Notes under the pieces: model-generated | Seen by the model: only the letters and a program-made list of their open reading frames with translations | What the model was told of the DNA's origin: nothing | Database searches by the model: none | From: an uncultured Alphaproteobacteria bacterium | Lineage (GTDB): Bacteria > Pseudomonadota > Alphaproteobacteria > Rs-D84 | Assembly: GCA_947175875.1 (NCBI GenBank) | Contig: CAMWON010000005.1 | Location: 1 to 64,000 of the forward strand | Direction: 5' to 3' | Length of the DNA stretch: 64,000 nucleotides | Program-made: the position numbers and the translations under genes | Shown here: piece by piece, positions 39,988 through 50,508 of the stretch | Position numbering within the stretch: position 1 is the stretch's first letter | Layout: each line of letters begins with the position of its first letter

Positions 39988-41667
39988 TTACTTTTCTTCC
40001 TTGTTAATCCCAAGCGTGTCTTTCACAGGTTCCACGATTGCGGTCTTTGCGCTGTCCAGTGTTCGTATCAGCGCGCGGCGTATTTTGCCGCTGATTGTCA
40101 TGGGCAGACTGTCCACGAACTCTATCACGCGCGGGTGTTTGTACGCCGCGGTGCGACTGCGTACATGGTCCTGTAATTGGCGTACCAATATGTCGCCGGG
40201 CTGAAAATATTTGTTCAAAACAATTGTTGCCTTTACCGCCTGGCCGCGCGACGGGTCGGGAATGCCGGTGACGGCAACCTCGCGCACGGCCGGGTGCTCC
40301 AGCAGAACGCTTTCAACCTCGAACGGGCTGATGCGGTAACCGCTGCTTTTTATCAAATCGTCGTTGCGGCCCACGAACCAGAAATATCCGTCCGAATCGC
40401 GGTACGCCACGTCGCCGGTGTGGTAATACCCGTCACGGTAAACGGCCGCGGTTTGTTTTTCATTTTTATGATATCCCAGGAACAGACCGACCGGGCGATG
40501 CTCTTTTAAGCATACGCATATTTCGCCGACTGTTCCGTCGGGGACGGGGCGGCCGCGTTCGTCAAGCAGCTCCACATTCCAGCCCGCCGCCGGCATGCCC
40601 ATGCTGCCGGGTTTGGGTTCAATCCATTCGTTGTTAAACAGCATTACGCATGTTTCTGTCTGGCCGAATCCTTCGCGCATTTTTATTCCCGTCGCGCGCA
40701 GGAATCTTTCATATACTTCCGGATTCAACGCCTCGCCCGCGATATCGGCCTTGGCCAGTGCCGACAGGTCGTATTTGCTTAAATCTGCATGCAGCAGCAT
40801 TTTATACACCGTCGGCGGCGCGCAGAACGATGTCACGTGATTATCCGCAATCGCGGACAGCAGGTCGTGCGCGGTAAAGCGGCCTGAAAAGTCAAACACA
40901 AACACTGCGGCCCCGGCCAGCCACTGGCCGTACATTTTGCCCCAGCTGCATTTCGCCCATCCCGATTCGGACAATGTGAAATGAATGTCGCCGTCGCGCA
41001 GGCGCTGCCAGAATACGGCGGTGTTTATATGGCCCAAAGGATACGCAAAGTTATGCGCCACCATTTTCGGTAAATCCGTCGTGCCACTGGTGAAATACAG
41101 AACCATCGTGTCGCCGGTTTCATTCGGAACGCGCGTGAATGTCGTGGGACAGGACTCGATTCCCGCGGCAACGTCGGCGCACGGTATTAGCTGTATATCG
41201 TCGTCGCCGATGGCGCTCTTTATCTCGTTTACGATATATCCGTCGTCAAACGCGATGATATTTTTTACGTCCGCGGTCTGGATGCGGTATTTTATATCCT
41301 CGGCCTTTAGCTGATTCGTTGACGGAATTGGAATCGCCCCCAGCTTGTGCATGGCCAGCATTAAGATCCAGTATTCCCAGCGCCGGCGCATAAACAGCAG
41401 TACCGTGTCGCCTTTCTTTATTCCGCGCGCGGCCAGGAAATTTGCCGCGGCGTTTGATGCGCGCGCCAAATCGCGGAACGTGAACGTTTTTTTATGACCG
41501 CTGTCGTCATTCCATATAAGTGCCACTTTGTCCGGGCTTTCAATGGCCAGCGCGTCTATAACATCATATGCGAAATTAAAATTGTCGGGAACGGTTGGGA
41601 TTGCGTTCTCTTTATAGTCTTGATAACTGTCAAATTTTATTTTTGACAGAAATTTTAATGCAAACAT
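39988..41667 (-). CDS. AMP-binding acyl-CoA synthetase
   Basis: YFTSGTTDLPKMVAHN, adenylation-domain motifs YHTGDVAYRDSDGYFWFVGRNDDLIKSSGYRISPFEVE. Confidence 0.87.
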   Translation of the reverse strand: MFALKFLSKIKFDSYQDYKENAIPTVPDNFNFAYDVIDALAIESPDKVALIWNDDSGHKKTFTFRDLARASNAAANFLAARGIKKGDTVLLFMRRRWEYWILMLAMHKLGAIPIPSTNQLKAEDIKYRIQTADVKNIIAFDDGYIVNEIKSAIGDDDIQLIPCADVAAGIESCPTTFTRVPNETGDTMVLYFTSGTTDLPKMVAHNFAYPLGHINTAVFWQRLRDGDIHFTLSESGWAKCSWGKMYGQWLAGAAVFVFDFSGRFTAHDLLSAIADNHVTSFCAPPTVYKMLLHADLSKYDLSALAKADIAGEALNPEVYERFLRATGIKMREGFGQTETCVMLFNNEWIEPKPGSMGMPAAGWNVELLDERGRPVPDGTVGEICVCLKEHRPVGLFLGYHKNEKQTAAVYRDGYYHTGDVAYRDSDGYFWFVGRNDDLIKSSGYRISPFEVESVLLEHPAVREVAVTGIPDPSRGQAVKATIVLNKYFQPGDILVRQLQDHVRSRTAAYKHPRVIEFVDSLPMTISGKIRRALIRTLDSAKTAIVEPVKDTLGINKEEK

Positions 41668-41793
41668 ATTTATTCCTTCTTTTACACTTACACTTACACT
41701 AAAATATGGTTCATAAAAGTTTAAATACAAGTGGAAAATAATAATAAAAATAGTTGCATTTTATAAAAAACAGGTGCATAATCGGCCCGTAAT

Positions 41794-41870
41794 CGGAGTG
41801 TAGCTCAGTCTGGTAGAGCGCTGCGTTCGGGTCGCAGAGGTCGTAGGTTCGAATCCTGTCACTCCGACCA
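41794..41870 (+). tRNA. tRNA-Pro (anticodon CGG)
   Basis: Cloverleaf by eye: CGGAGTG/CACTCCG acceptor, CTGCG-TTCGGGT-CGCAG anticodon arm, GTTCGAATC T-arm, CCA encoded. Confidence 0.93.
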
Positions 41871-42022
41871 GGTTAAATAATAACGCCCCCAAGTCGGGGG
41901 CGTTATTATTTAATATTTTATGATGTTCAGGATTCGAACCTGCGGGGAAGTAGGTTCGAACCGCAGGCGAGAGGCAGACGGGAGTATGCCGGTCGCATAG
42001 CGACGAGCCAAGGTGACGAAGT

Positions 42023-42041
42023 AATCCTGTCACTCCGACCA
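42023..42041 (+). repeat. duplicate of tRNA-Pro 3' end
   Basis: aatcctgtcactccgacca identical to the tRNA 3' 19 nt. Confidence 0.85.
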
Positions 42042-42135
42042 TATATTTAACCGCCCATTGTGGCGGTTGTTTTTTTCTTGATATTGTGTACGAGATTTAT
42101 TCATTGTCTTTATAAATTTATTTTTTTATAATACC

Positions 42136-42395
42136 CAAGAATTCACAGGGATCTGAATTCAGGGACGTAAGAAATCCCATACAACATCGATGCAGTAATG
42201 CATTGAATCCGCACAATAGCGGCGCAAATGCGCCCGTTATTATATACCCCGCACTTAAACTGTCGGGGAGCCGTCGGCTATACCACAGGGCATGCCCAAA
42301 GGCCGACGGGGTCATTATGTTGTATGATTTTCTTAACTCCCCGACTGCCAATTCCCTTGGCGGTCATTTGTTTTTACCAAACAAAAAGGAGTTGG
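42136..42395 (+). promoter_or_regulatory. structured leader RNA, subclass II, copy 1
   Basis: GGGA-cgtAAGAAA-TCCC hairpin; loop pairs TTTCTT (42329-42334); CATACAACAT(42178-42187):ATGTTGTATG(42317-42326); GTCGGGGAG(42262-42270):CTCCCCGAC(42337-42345); GACTGCC/GGCGGTC; SD GGAG; TTGTCT-N17-TATAAT promoter upstream. Confidence 0.88.
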
Positions 42396-42398
42396 AAA

Positions 42399-43223
42399 TT
42401 GAAAAAAATCACCATAACATTAGCGGCGCTAATGGAAATAACCGGCACAGCCTATGGTGCCTGGGACACAAGTACGCGCATTGACGGCGTCCACCTGTCA
42501 AGTTGCACATCAAAATATATTGATGTAAATGCAATAGAAAGCCTTAACTACGAAGATAACGCCTGGAAACTGGTTATGGGGCGCAAAAACGGCTGGGGAG
42601 GAAGTAGCTGTACTCTAACCATGACCGGTGAATGCAGTAAAGCGCTTATCGGTATAATGGGCAAGGAAGACTTTGATAGTGCCTCTATAGATGGGACGCT
42701 AACCTCAAGTATATCCTGTGCATGCAATTCTAATAGTGATTGTGTAACGGGATTTAAATGCAGCCCAGCAGGCTCCGGCCAAAAATACGGCTTTTGCACA
42801 CAAATTTCAAATTTTTGCACCACAGACAGCCAATGCGATAACGACAAAGGCTATGTATGTGTAAACAAAGCATGCACACAAAAGTGCACCATAAACACAA
42901 AACCGGATGATACTGGTTGGGAAATAGCTGCGCGTGATACTTCTGATTATTATAACTTTCCGATGATTGAAAAAAGCTCTACCTATAAATGCTCTTCGGC
43001 CGGCAGATGGACCGGAACAACAGCTTACCGTTGCGCCGCACATTACTATGGCGCGCCGACATCTGCCAGCTCAAAATGCAGTCGCTGTCCGGACTATCCG
43101 GGTCCGGCCGAAGCACCCGCAGGCTCGACAAAAATAACGGATTGCTATTATCCAAGAGGAACGGAATACAACGATTCCACAGGAGCTTTTAAAATTATCG
43201 GCGGCGACTGTCATCATGATTAA
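42399..43223 (+). CDS. secreted Cys-rich family protein (TTG start)
   Basis: GGAG then TTGAAAAAAATCACC; signal peptide KKITITLAALMEITGTAYG; C-terminal CSRCPDYPG...TKITDCYYPRGTEYNDSTGAF. Confidence 0.75.
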   Translation: MKKITITLAALMEITGTAYGAWDTSTRIDGVHLSSCTSKYIDVNAIESLNYEDNAWKLVMGRKNGWGGSSCTLTMTGECSKALIGIMGKEDFDSASIDGTLTSSISCACNSNSDCVTGFKCSPAGSGQKYGFCTQISNFCTTDSQCDNDKGYVCVNKACTQKCTINTKPDDTGWEIAARDTSDYYNFPMIEKSSTYKCSSAGRWTGTTAYRCAAHYYGAPTSASSKCSRCPDYPGPAEAPAGSTKITDCYYPRGTEYNDSTGAFKIIGGDCHHD

Positions 43224-43261
43224 AAAATCCCCCGAATGGGGGGGATTTTTGTTCTGAAACA

Positions 43262-43286
43262 GCTTCGAATCCTGTCGCCTCGACCA
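43262..43286 (+). repeat. second tRNA 3'-end-like remnant
   Basis: gcttcgaatcctgtcgcctcgacca followed by the same tttaaccgcccat..gggcggt hairpin as after 42041. Confidence 0.75.
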
Positions 43287-43363
43287 TTTATTTAACCGCC
43301 CATATGGGCGGTGTTTTTTATAGCGTTTGCAAAATTATTTTTATCTGCAATAATGCCCGGGTT

Positions 43364-44371
43364 ATGAAACGCAGAAATTTTAAACAAAAAAAATTTATAA
43401 TTTGTTTTTTGCTGGGGCTGGCTGCGGCGCTTAGCGTATTTGTATATGTAATCGGCATTCGGTCGCCGTTGCGCGATACTGTTGTGATATCCGTTCCGCG
43501 CGGGGCCAGCGTATCTTATGTCGCGCGGCAATTGTCGGCGCGCGGCGCGATAGATTCCGCACCCGTATTCAAAATGTGCGTTCGTGCATTGGGCGGGCGC
43601 GTGCAAAGCGGTGAATATGAATTTGCGCCGGGGACCAGTGCGTGGCGACTGGCGCATATGCTGGCGACGGGGGATGTTGCGGCGACAACCGTCGTTATTC
43701 CAGAGGGGTTGACCGTACGCCAGATAAAGCAACTGCTGCTGCAGACGCCGGGGCTGACGGGCGCGGTGGAATGTGACAAGCCCAGCGAGATTGCCGTATG
43801 CAATCTGCGTGACGGAGACATTTTCCCGGATACGTACCGTGTGGCGCGCGGGACGTCGCGGTTGGCGCTGTTGGATTTGGCGCACAAAAAGATGGAGGCC
43901 ATACATGATGCGTGGCGCAGGGCAGGGCGTATCGCGCCGTCGCCGCTGGCGTCTTGGAATGATGTTATAACACTGGCCTCAATCGTTCAGAAAGAAACAC
44001 CGCGTGCCGATGAAATGCCGATTGTGGCCAGTGTTTATGTCAACCGTCTGCGCCAGAACATGCGTCTGCAGGCGGACCCGACGGTTGTTTATGCGCTGAC
44101 CGACGGTCTGGGCGACATGCGGGGCGAGCCGCTGTTGCGCGGGCATTTGAAAACTGAAAGTCCTTATAATACATATATGCATAAAGGGTTGCCGCCGGCG
44201 CCGATTGCAAATGTCGGCCAGGCGGCAATCCGGGCGGTTTTGAAACCGGCGGATACTAACTATCTGTTCTTTGTGGCCGACGGGCGTGGCGGACATCATT
44301 TTTCAAAATCCTATGAGCAGCACATGCGGCATCACGCCGACTGGCGCGCAATAAAAAAAAGTAGAAATTAA
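43364..44371 (+). CDS. mltG: endolytic transglycosylase MltG
   Basis: YceG-like; ASIVQKETPRADEMPIVASVYVNRLRQNMRLQADPTVVYAL. Confidence 0.92.
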   Translation: MKRRNFKQKKFIICFLLGLAAALSVFVYVIGIRSPLRDTVVISVPRGASVSYVARQLSARGAIDSAPVFKMCVRALGGRVQSGEYEFAPGTSAWRLAHMLATGDVAATTVVIPEGLTVRQIKQLLLQTPGLTGAVECDKPSEIAVCNLRDGDIFPDTYRVARGTSRLALLDLAHKKMEAIHDAWRRAGRIAPSPLASWNDVITLASIVQKETPRADEMPIVASVYVNRLRQNMRLQADPTVVYALTDGLGDMRGEPLLRGHLKTESPYNTYMHKGLPPAPIANVGQAAIRAVLKPADTNYLFFVADGRGGHHFSKSYEQHMRHHADWRAIKKSRN

Positions 44372-44635
44372 GTGCTTGTGTCTGCAAATTCATTAAAAAT
44401 CATAATGATTTAATGTTGGGGGCCTTTAAAGGCCTGCGTGTCAAAAATCCCCGGTATTCCGGGGATTTTTATATAATCTTGTGGGAAGAATTTCCGATTC
44501 GCAGCCGTGCGAGCATATCATATTTTTGTCTGTTTTGCAAAAATCTTTTCCCTTGCGGGCGGCTTTGGACGGATAGTAAAATATTCATAAGCTAGAAACA
44601 AAATCTAGTTAATAACCTTAAGGAAAGGATAAAGT

Positions 44636-45421
44636 ATGAAAAAGTTCGTATTAACATCTTTGATGGCTGTGTTCGCGGTTTCCGGCGCGCATGCGGCAAA
44701 TGTTATAAATGATAATCCGTTGTATCGTCCGGAGGCTGGTAAGTTTTACAGCATGACGTCTGTTGCCTCTCATACCAAGAACAGCAAAAACGTTGGTCTG
44801 GCAGAAGATTTTGGTTATGGTATCACGGACCGTTTGGCGGTTGGTGTTTCAACAACAGCGGCCCAGTCCGACTGGTTTGATATGTCTTCGTGGAACGATT
44901 TCGCATTTGGCGTAAATTATCGTGCGCTGGATATGGGCAACTGGAAAGGCGATGTCTTTGGTGCGTATACTGTAAATTCCATTTTGCCGTACCGTGGTTC
45001 TTTCCTGGACAAGGATGCAACATGGTATAACTGGACAGTTGGTGCGCGTGCCGGTTATGAAATGGCGGGTTGGTCGGTCGCTGGTCACATCGCATTTGAC
45101 TATGCGAATTCGGAATCCTTTAACTGGAATGATGAAGGAATTCATTCGTTGCGTGCCGGGCTGACAGGGTTGCTGTCGCTGAACTCTAACTGGAGCTTGG
45201 TTGCCGGTGTTGAATATAGCACAATCTTGGATGATGAAATCAATCATATGAAGATTGAGCATCCGGGTCAGTGGGATGGTACTTTTGGCGTGAACTATAA
45301 CATTGACTCTGACAAATTTGTCGGTGCGTATATTTCCAAGACAATGGATCATGACGCCGCCGGTGATTGGGATGTTGAAGACGGCTTTGGCTTTGGTGCC
45401 AAGTTCGGTATTCAGTTCTAA
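44636..45421 (+). CDS. outer-membrane beta-barrel protein
   Basis: Signal peptide; terminal GFGFGAKFGIQF. Confidence 0.72.
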   Translation: MKKFVLTSLMAVFAVSGAHAANVINDNPLYRPEAGKFYSMTSVASHTKNSKNVGLAEDFGYGITDRLAVGVSTTAAQSDWFDMSSWNDFAFGVNYRALDMGNWKGDVFGAYTVNSILPYRGSFLDKDATWYNWTVGARAGYEMAGWSVAGHIAFDYANSESFNWNDEGIHSLRAGLTGLLSLNSNWSLVAGVEYSTILDDEINHMKIEHPGQWDGTFGVNYNIDSDKFVGAYISKTMDHDAAGDWDVEDGFGFGAKFGIQF

Positions 45422-45431
45422 TTTGACTGTC

Positions 45432-45470
45432 AAAAAAAACACCCCCCGACCATCTTGGTTGGGGGTGTTT
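45432..45470 (+). terminator. Rho-independent terminator
   Basis: aaaaaaacaccccccgaccatcttggttgggggtgtttta. Confidence 0.85.
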
Positions 45471-45602
45471 TATACAAACTCAAAAAATGTATAGTTTTTT
45501 GCGTGTACTAAATGATTTTTTGTGTCTTTGGTGTAATTGATAAATCCCCCAAATTTCGGGGCTTTTGTATTTATTCCTTTATTATTTTTTCCTAGATTTT
45601 TC

Positions 45603-45631
45603 TTGACAATATCGGGGGGGGCGGTTATAGT
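45603..45631 (+). promoter_or_regulatory. sigma70-like promoter of the str cluster
   Basis: TTGACA-N17-TATAGT. Confidence 0.7.
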
Positions 45632-45781
45632 ATGTTCGCTTTCCGTGTAAATAAGGAAAGAAAAAACACAGAAATCTGCACGGTTGACGGATTTATAATC
45701 ACGGGGCATGCCCGGTGAAATAAGTCTGGCGGGCAGTTTTTGTGCGGACAAAAAGGTGTAAGGAAAACAAAGAGATTTTGA

Positions 45782-46153
45782 ATGCCAACAGTAAACCAAC
45801 TGATTCGGAAACCGCGTAAGAAGGTCGTCGTAAAATCCACGGCGCCTGATATGGTCGAGTGTCCGCAGAAGCGTGGCGTTTGCACACGCGTTTATACAAC
45901 CACGCCTAAGAAACCTAACTCGGCGCAGCGTAAGGTTGCCCGTGTTAAGCTGGCGAACGGTCGCGAAGTGACCGCATACATCCCGGGCGAAGGCCACAAT
46001 CTGCAGGAACATAGCGTTGTTATGATCCGCGGCGGCCGCGTAAAGGACTTGCCGGGTGTAAAATATCACATCATTCGTGGTGTCTTGGATACCAAGGGTG
46101 TTGATAGCCGCAAGCAGGGTCGTTCTTTGTATGGTGCAAAGGTAAAGAAATAA
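45782..46153 (+). CDS. rpsL: 30S ribosomal protein S12
   Basis: [30 protein letters not shown]. Confidence 0.97.
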   Translation: MPTVNQLIRKPRKKVVVKSTAPDMVECPQKRGVCTRVYTTTPKKPNSAQRKVARVKLANGREVTAYIPGEGHNLQEHSVVMIRGGRVKDLPGVKYHIIRGVLDTKGVDSRKQGRSLYGAKVKK

Positions 46154-46223
46154 AAAACAAACATGCGGCAAGGCTGCATGAGTAATCCGGAAAACGGGTG
46201 AAGAACAAAAAGGAAAAGCAAAA

Positions 46224-46697
46224 ATGTCAAGACGTAAAGGCGCAGCGAAACGAGAAATTCTGCCAGATTCCAAATATAATAATCTGGTTGTTGCAAAATT
46301 GATTAACGTTGTTATGTGGGACGGCAAGAAAGAAGTTGCCGAAAATATCGTTTACGGTGCGATGGATGAACTGAAGAAAATCGCGAAAGACGGTGATGAA
46401 CTGACCGCATTGTTGGAAGCGGTGGATGCATTGAAGCCGTCCGTTGAAGTAAAGGGTCGCCGTGTTGGCGGTGCGACTTATCAGGTTCCGGTTGAAGTTC
46501 GCTCGGCGCGTCAGCAGACATTGGCTTTGCGCTGGTGTGTTATGTTTGCACGCAAACGTGGCGAACGCACAATGAAAGACCGTCTGTTCGGTGAACTGCG
46601 TGATGCTTTGAACGGCCAGGGTGGCGCGTTCAAGAAAAAGATTGATACGCATAAGATGGCCGAAGCGAATAAGGCGTTTGCTCACTTCCGCTGGTAA
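46224..46697 (+). CDS. rpsG: 30S ribosomal protein S7
   Basis: [20 protein letters not shown]. Confidence 0.97.
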   Translation: MSRRKGAAKREILPDSKYNNLVVAKLINVVMWDGKKEVAENIVYGAMDELKKIAKDGDELTALLEAVDALKPSVEVKGRRVGGATYQVPVEVRSARQQTLALRWCVMFARKRGERTMKDRLFGELRDALNGQGGAFKKKIDTHKMAEANKAFAHFRW

Positions 46698-46736
46698 TTT
46701 AAACAAAGAAAGACAATTTAAAATAAGGAAAGACAC

Positions 46737-48818
46737 ATGTCTGTTGGAAAAACCGCTCCTTTGCATATGTACCGCAATATCGGCATTATGGCCCATATTG
46801 ACGCTGGTAAAACCACAACATCTGAACGTATTTTGTTCTATACCGGTAAAAGCTATAAAATCGGTGAAGTACATGACGGGGCAGCTACAATGGACTGGAT
46901 GGCCCAGGAACAGGAACGCGGTATTACGATTACATCCGCCGCGACAACCTGCTTTTGGCGCGACCATCGTATCAATTTGATTGATACCCCGGGGCACGTT
47001 GACTTTACAATGGAAGTGGAACGTTCCCTGCGCGTATTGGACGGTGCGGTTGCGGTTTTTGAATCCGTGTCCGGTGTTCAGCCGCAGACGGAAACCGTAT
47101 GGCGCCAGGCTGATCGTTATAATGTTCCGCGTATCTGCTTTATTAACAAGATGGACCGTATCGGCGGAAACTTCTTCCGTTGCGTTGATATGATTCGTGA
47201 ACGTTTGGGTGCAAATCCGCTGGTTTTGAATTTCCCGATTGGTGCGGAATCCGATTTCAAGGGCGTTGTTGACGTTCTGGAAATGAAGGGCATCGTTTGG
47301 GAAGATGAAAACGGTAGCAATCCGGTTATCGTTGATATTCCCGAAGATTTGAAGGCAAAGGCCGAAGAACTGCACAACCGCCTGATTGAAGAGGTTGTGA
47401 CTTTGGACGACGCCGTGATGGAAGCCTATATGGAAGGTAACACGCCCGACCATGACACAATCAAGAAGTTGTTGCGCAAGGGCACGATTGCTCAGAACTT
47501 TGTTCCTGTAATGTGCGGTTCCGCGTTTAAGAACAAGGGTGTTCAGCCGCTGTTGGACGCGATTGTAGATTATCTGCCGAGCCCGCTGGATATTCCGGCT
47601 ATTAAGGGTACAAAGATGGACGGCGAAACCGTGGCGGAACGTAAGCCTGATGCAAAAGAGCCGTTCAGCGCATTGGCGTTTAAGGTTGCAAATGACCCGT
47701 TCGTTGGAAACCTGATGTTTATTCGTATTTATTCAGGTAAGTTAACATCCGGTTCATATGTATATAATTCCAACCGCGATAAGCGTGAACGTGTTGGCCG
47801 TATGTTGCTGATGCATGCAAATAATCGTGAAGAAATTAAAGAAGCGACAGCCGGTGATATTGTTACTTTGGTTGGTATGAAGGAAACAATTACTGGTGAC
47901 ACACTGTGTGACGAATCGAATCCGATTATCTTGGAAAACATTCATGTTCCGGAGCCGGTTATCAGCATTGCTGTTGAACCGAAAACCAAGGCTGACATTG
48001 AAAAGATGTCTTTGGGCCTGCAGGCGCTGGCGAAGGAAGATCCGTCGTTCCGTGTATCTGTTGACGAAGAATCCGGTCAGACGATTCTGGCGGGTGTTGG
48101 TGAACTGCATCTGGAAATTCTGGTTGACCGTCTGCTGCGTGAATTCAAGGTTGACGTTGCCGTGGGTGAACCGCGTATCGCATACCGCGAAACATTCCGC
48201 AAGGCGATTACCGAAGAATACACCCATAAAAAGCAGTCCGGTGGTTCTGGTCAGTATGCTCAGGTTAAGATTGAATTCGAACCTGTGGAACCGGGTGAAG
48301 GATATTCGTTTGAAAACAAGATTGTTGGTGGTGCTATTCCGAAAGAATATATCCCCGGCGTTGAAAAGGGTTTGAAGATAGCTCAGCAGACAGGTGTTCT
48401 GATTGGCTATCCTACTGTGGATTTCAAGGCTACATTGGTAGATGGTAAGTATCACGAAGTCGACTCCAATGTATTGTGCTTTGAAATTGCGGCGCGTGCC
48501 TGCTTCCGCGAAGCGATGAAAAAGGCCTCGCCAAAATTGTTGGAACCGATTATGAAGCTTTCGGTAAATACTCCGGAAGAGTACGTCGGTGACATCATCG
48601 GGGACCTGAACAGTCGCCGCGGTCAGATTAACGGTATTGAAACCCAGTTCGGCAATCAGCTGATTTCGGCTTTCGTGCCGCTGGCTAATCTGTTCGGATA
48701 CGTCAAGACATTGCGTTCTTTGTCACAGGGCCGTGCAAATCCGTATATGGAATTGTCGCACTATGCCGAAGTTCCGTCTAACGTTGCAGACGAAGTTATA
48801 AAAAAGCTGACAAAATAA
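46737..48818 (+). CDS. fusA: elongation factor G
   Basis: [24 protein letters not shown]. Confidence 0.97.
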   Translation: MSVGKTAPLHMYRNIGIMAHIDAGKTTTSERILFYTGKSYKIGEVHDGAATMDWMAQEQERGITITSAATTCFWRDHRINLIDTPGHVDFTMEVERSLRVLDGAVAVFESVSGVQPQTETVWRQADRYNVPRICFINKMDRIGGNFFRCVDMIRERLGANPLVLNFPIGAESDFKGVVDVLEMKGIVWEDENGSNPVIVDIPEDLKAKAEELHNRLIEEVVTLDDAVMEAYMEGNTPDHDTIKKLLRKGTIAQNFVPVMCGSAFKNKGVQPLLDAIVDYLPSPLDIPAIKGTKMDGETVAERKPDAKEPFSALAFKVANDPFVGNLMFIRIYSGKLTSGSYVYNSNRDKRERVGRMLLMHANNREEIKEATAGDIVTLVGMKETITGDTLCDESNPIILENIHVPEPVISIAVEPKTKADIEKMSLGLQALAKEDPSFRVSVDEESGQTILAGVGELHLEILVDRLLREFKVDVAVGEPRIAYRETFRKAITEEYTHKKQSGGSGQYAQVKIEFEPVEPGEGYSFENKIVGGAIPKEYIPGVEKGLKIAQQTGVLIGYPTVDFKATLVDGKYHEVDSNVLCFEIAARACFREAMKKASPKLLEPIMKLSVNTPEEYVGDIIGDLNSRRGQINGIETQFGNQLISAFVPLANLFGYVKTLRSLSQGRANPYMELSHYAEVPSNVADEVIKKLTK

Positions 48819-48862
48819 AAATAGAGTTTTAAACTAAACAAGCAAAGCCTAAGGAGAAAACT

Positions 48863-50050
48863 ATGGCAAAAGAAAAGTACGTAAGAACCAAGCCGCATGT
48901 TAACATCGGTACCATTGGTCACGTTGACCACGGTAAAACGACGACAACTGCAGCTATTGTACAGTGTTATGGTGTTGGTGCTGACAAATCGAAGGGCGTT
49001 AACGAAATTGATAACGCGCCGGAAGAAAAGGCACGTGGTATAACAATTAACACAGCTCACGTTGAATACGAAACAGAAACGCGTCACTATGCTCACGTTG
49101 ACTGCCCGGGACACGCCGACTATGTTAAAAACATGATTACCGGTGCCGCGCAGATGGACGGTGCTATCTTGGTGGTTGCTGCGACAGACGGTCCGATGCC
49201 TCAGACTCGCGAACACATTCTGTTGGCGCGCCAGGTAGGTATTCCGAAAATCGTTGTTTTCCTGAACAAGTGCGATTTGGCGAACGATCCGGAATTGTTG
49301 GAATTGGTTGAAATGGAAATCCGTGAACTGTTGTCCGCGAATGATTTCGACGGTGACAATGCTCCGATTATCCGTGGTTCTGCTATCTCCGCTCTGGAAG
49401 GCAAGAACGACGGTCTGGGCAAAGAAGCCATTGACGCTCTGTTGAAGGCATGTGACGAATACATCCCGATGCCGGAGCGTCCGGTTGACAAGCCGTTCTT
49501 GATGCCGATTGAAGACGTATTCTCTATCACAGGTCGTGGTACCGTGGTAACTGGCCGTATCGAATCCGGTGTTATCAAGGTTGGTGACGAATGCGAAATC
49601 GTTGGTCTGCGTCCGACACAGAAAACAACTGTTACCGGTGTTGAAATGTTCCGCAAATTGCTGGATCAGGGTGAAGCCGGTGATAACGTAGGTCTGTTGT
49701 TGCGTGGTACAAAGAAAGAAGATGTTGAACGTGGTCAGATTATCTGCAAACCGGGTTCCATCACACCGCACACAGAATTCGAAGCTGAAGTTTATATCTT
49801 GACGAAAGACGAAGGTGGACGTCATACAGCGTTCTTCTCCAACTATCGCCCTCAGTTCTACTTCAGCACAACTGACGTAACTGGTACAATCACTTTGCCG
49901 GCTGACAAAGAAATGGTTCTGCCGGGTGACAACGTTCGTATCACGGTGCAGCTGATTGCTCCGATTGCTATGAGCGAAGGTCGTCGCTTTGCTATCCGCG
50001 AAGGCGGTCGCACGGTTGGCGCCGGTGTTGTATCGAAGATTATCAAATAA
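48863..50050 (+). CDS. tuf: elongation factor Tu
   Basis: [19 protein letters not shown]. Confidence 0.97.
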   Translation: MAKEKYVRTKPHVNIGTIGHVDHGKTTTTAAIVQCYGVGADKSKGVNEIDNAPEEKARGITINTAHVEYETETRHYAHVDCPGHADYVKNMITGAAQMDGAILVVAATDGPMPQTREHILLARQVGIPKIVVFLNKCDLANDPELLELVEMEIRELLSANDFDGDNAPIIRGSAISALEGKNDGLGKEAIDALLKACDEYIPMPERPVDKPFLMPIEDVFSITGRGTVVTGRIESGVIKVGDECEIVGLRPTQKTTVTGVEMFRKLLDQGEAGDNVGLLLRGTKKEDVERGQIICKPGSITPHTEFEAEVYILTKDEGGRHTAFFSNYRPQFYFSTTDVTGTITLPADKEMVLPGDNVRITVQLIAPIAMSEGRRFAIREGGRTVGAGVVSKIIK

Positions 50051-50128
50051 TACAACCAACGGGTCGGTGTAATCGGCTGAGATACTGCCGGTGATTACCG
50101 GCCCGGATAAAAATAAGGAAACGAACAA

Positions 50129-50440
50129 ATGGTACCTGCATCTAAAATTCGCATCAAGTTGACGGCTTTTGACCACAGAGTCTTGATGGAATCTGTTGAG
50201 GAAATTGTCAAAACTGCAAAGCGCACCGGTGCGGATGTCGTTGGACCCGTTCGCTTGCCGACTTTGATTCAGAAATTTACGGTGAACCGTTCTCCGCACG
50301 TCGACAAGAAGTCGCGTGAACAGTTCGAAATCCGCAATCATAAGGCGGTAATCGATATTGTGAACCCAACCCCTCAGACTGTTGATGCTTTGATGAAGTT
50401 GGATTTGGCGTCCGGTGTTGACGTAAAGATTAAATTATAA
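50129..50440 (+). CDS. rpsJ: 30S ribosomal protein S10
   Basis: [39 protein letters not shown]. Confidence 0.97.
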   Translation: MVPASKIRIKLTAFDHRVLMESVEEIVKTAKRTGADVVGPVRLPTLIQKFTVNRSPHVDKKSREQFEIRNHKAVIDIVNPTPQTVDALMKLDLASGVDVKIKL

Positions 50441-50508
50441 GGCTGTTAGGTTGGGCGGCGAAAAGGATATGCACAGTCCAACCTCTGACATAAAAAAAGG
50501 CAACAAAA

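Noticed and set aside
41761-42042. ORF 93 aa minus (..VGVTGFEPTTSATRTQRSTRLSYTPI..)
   Set aside because: Common false ORF from tRNA antisense sequence.
46227-50341. Long antisense ORFs over fusA, tuf and rpsG (e.g. 48761-50341 minus, 46227-47453 minus)
   Set aside because: Opposite to certain ribosomal/elongation genes; Asn/Arg/Phe-rich shadow translations.
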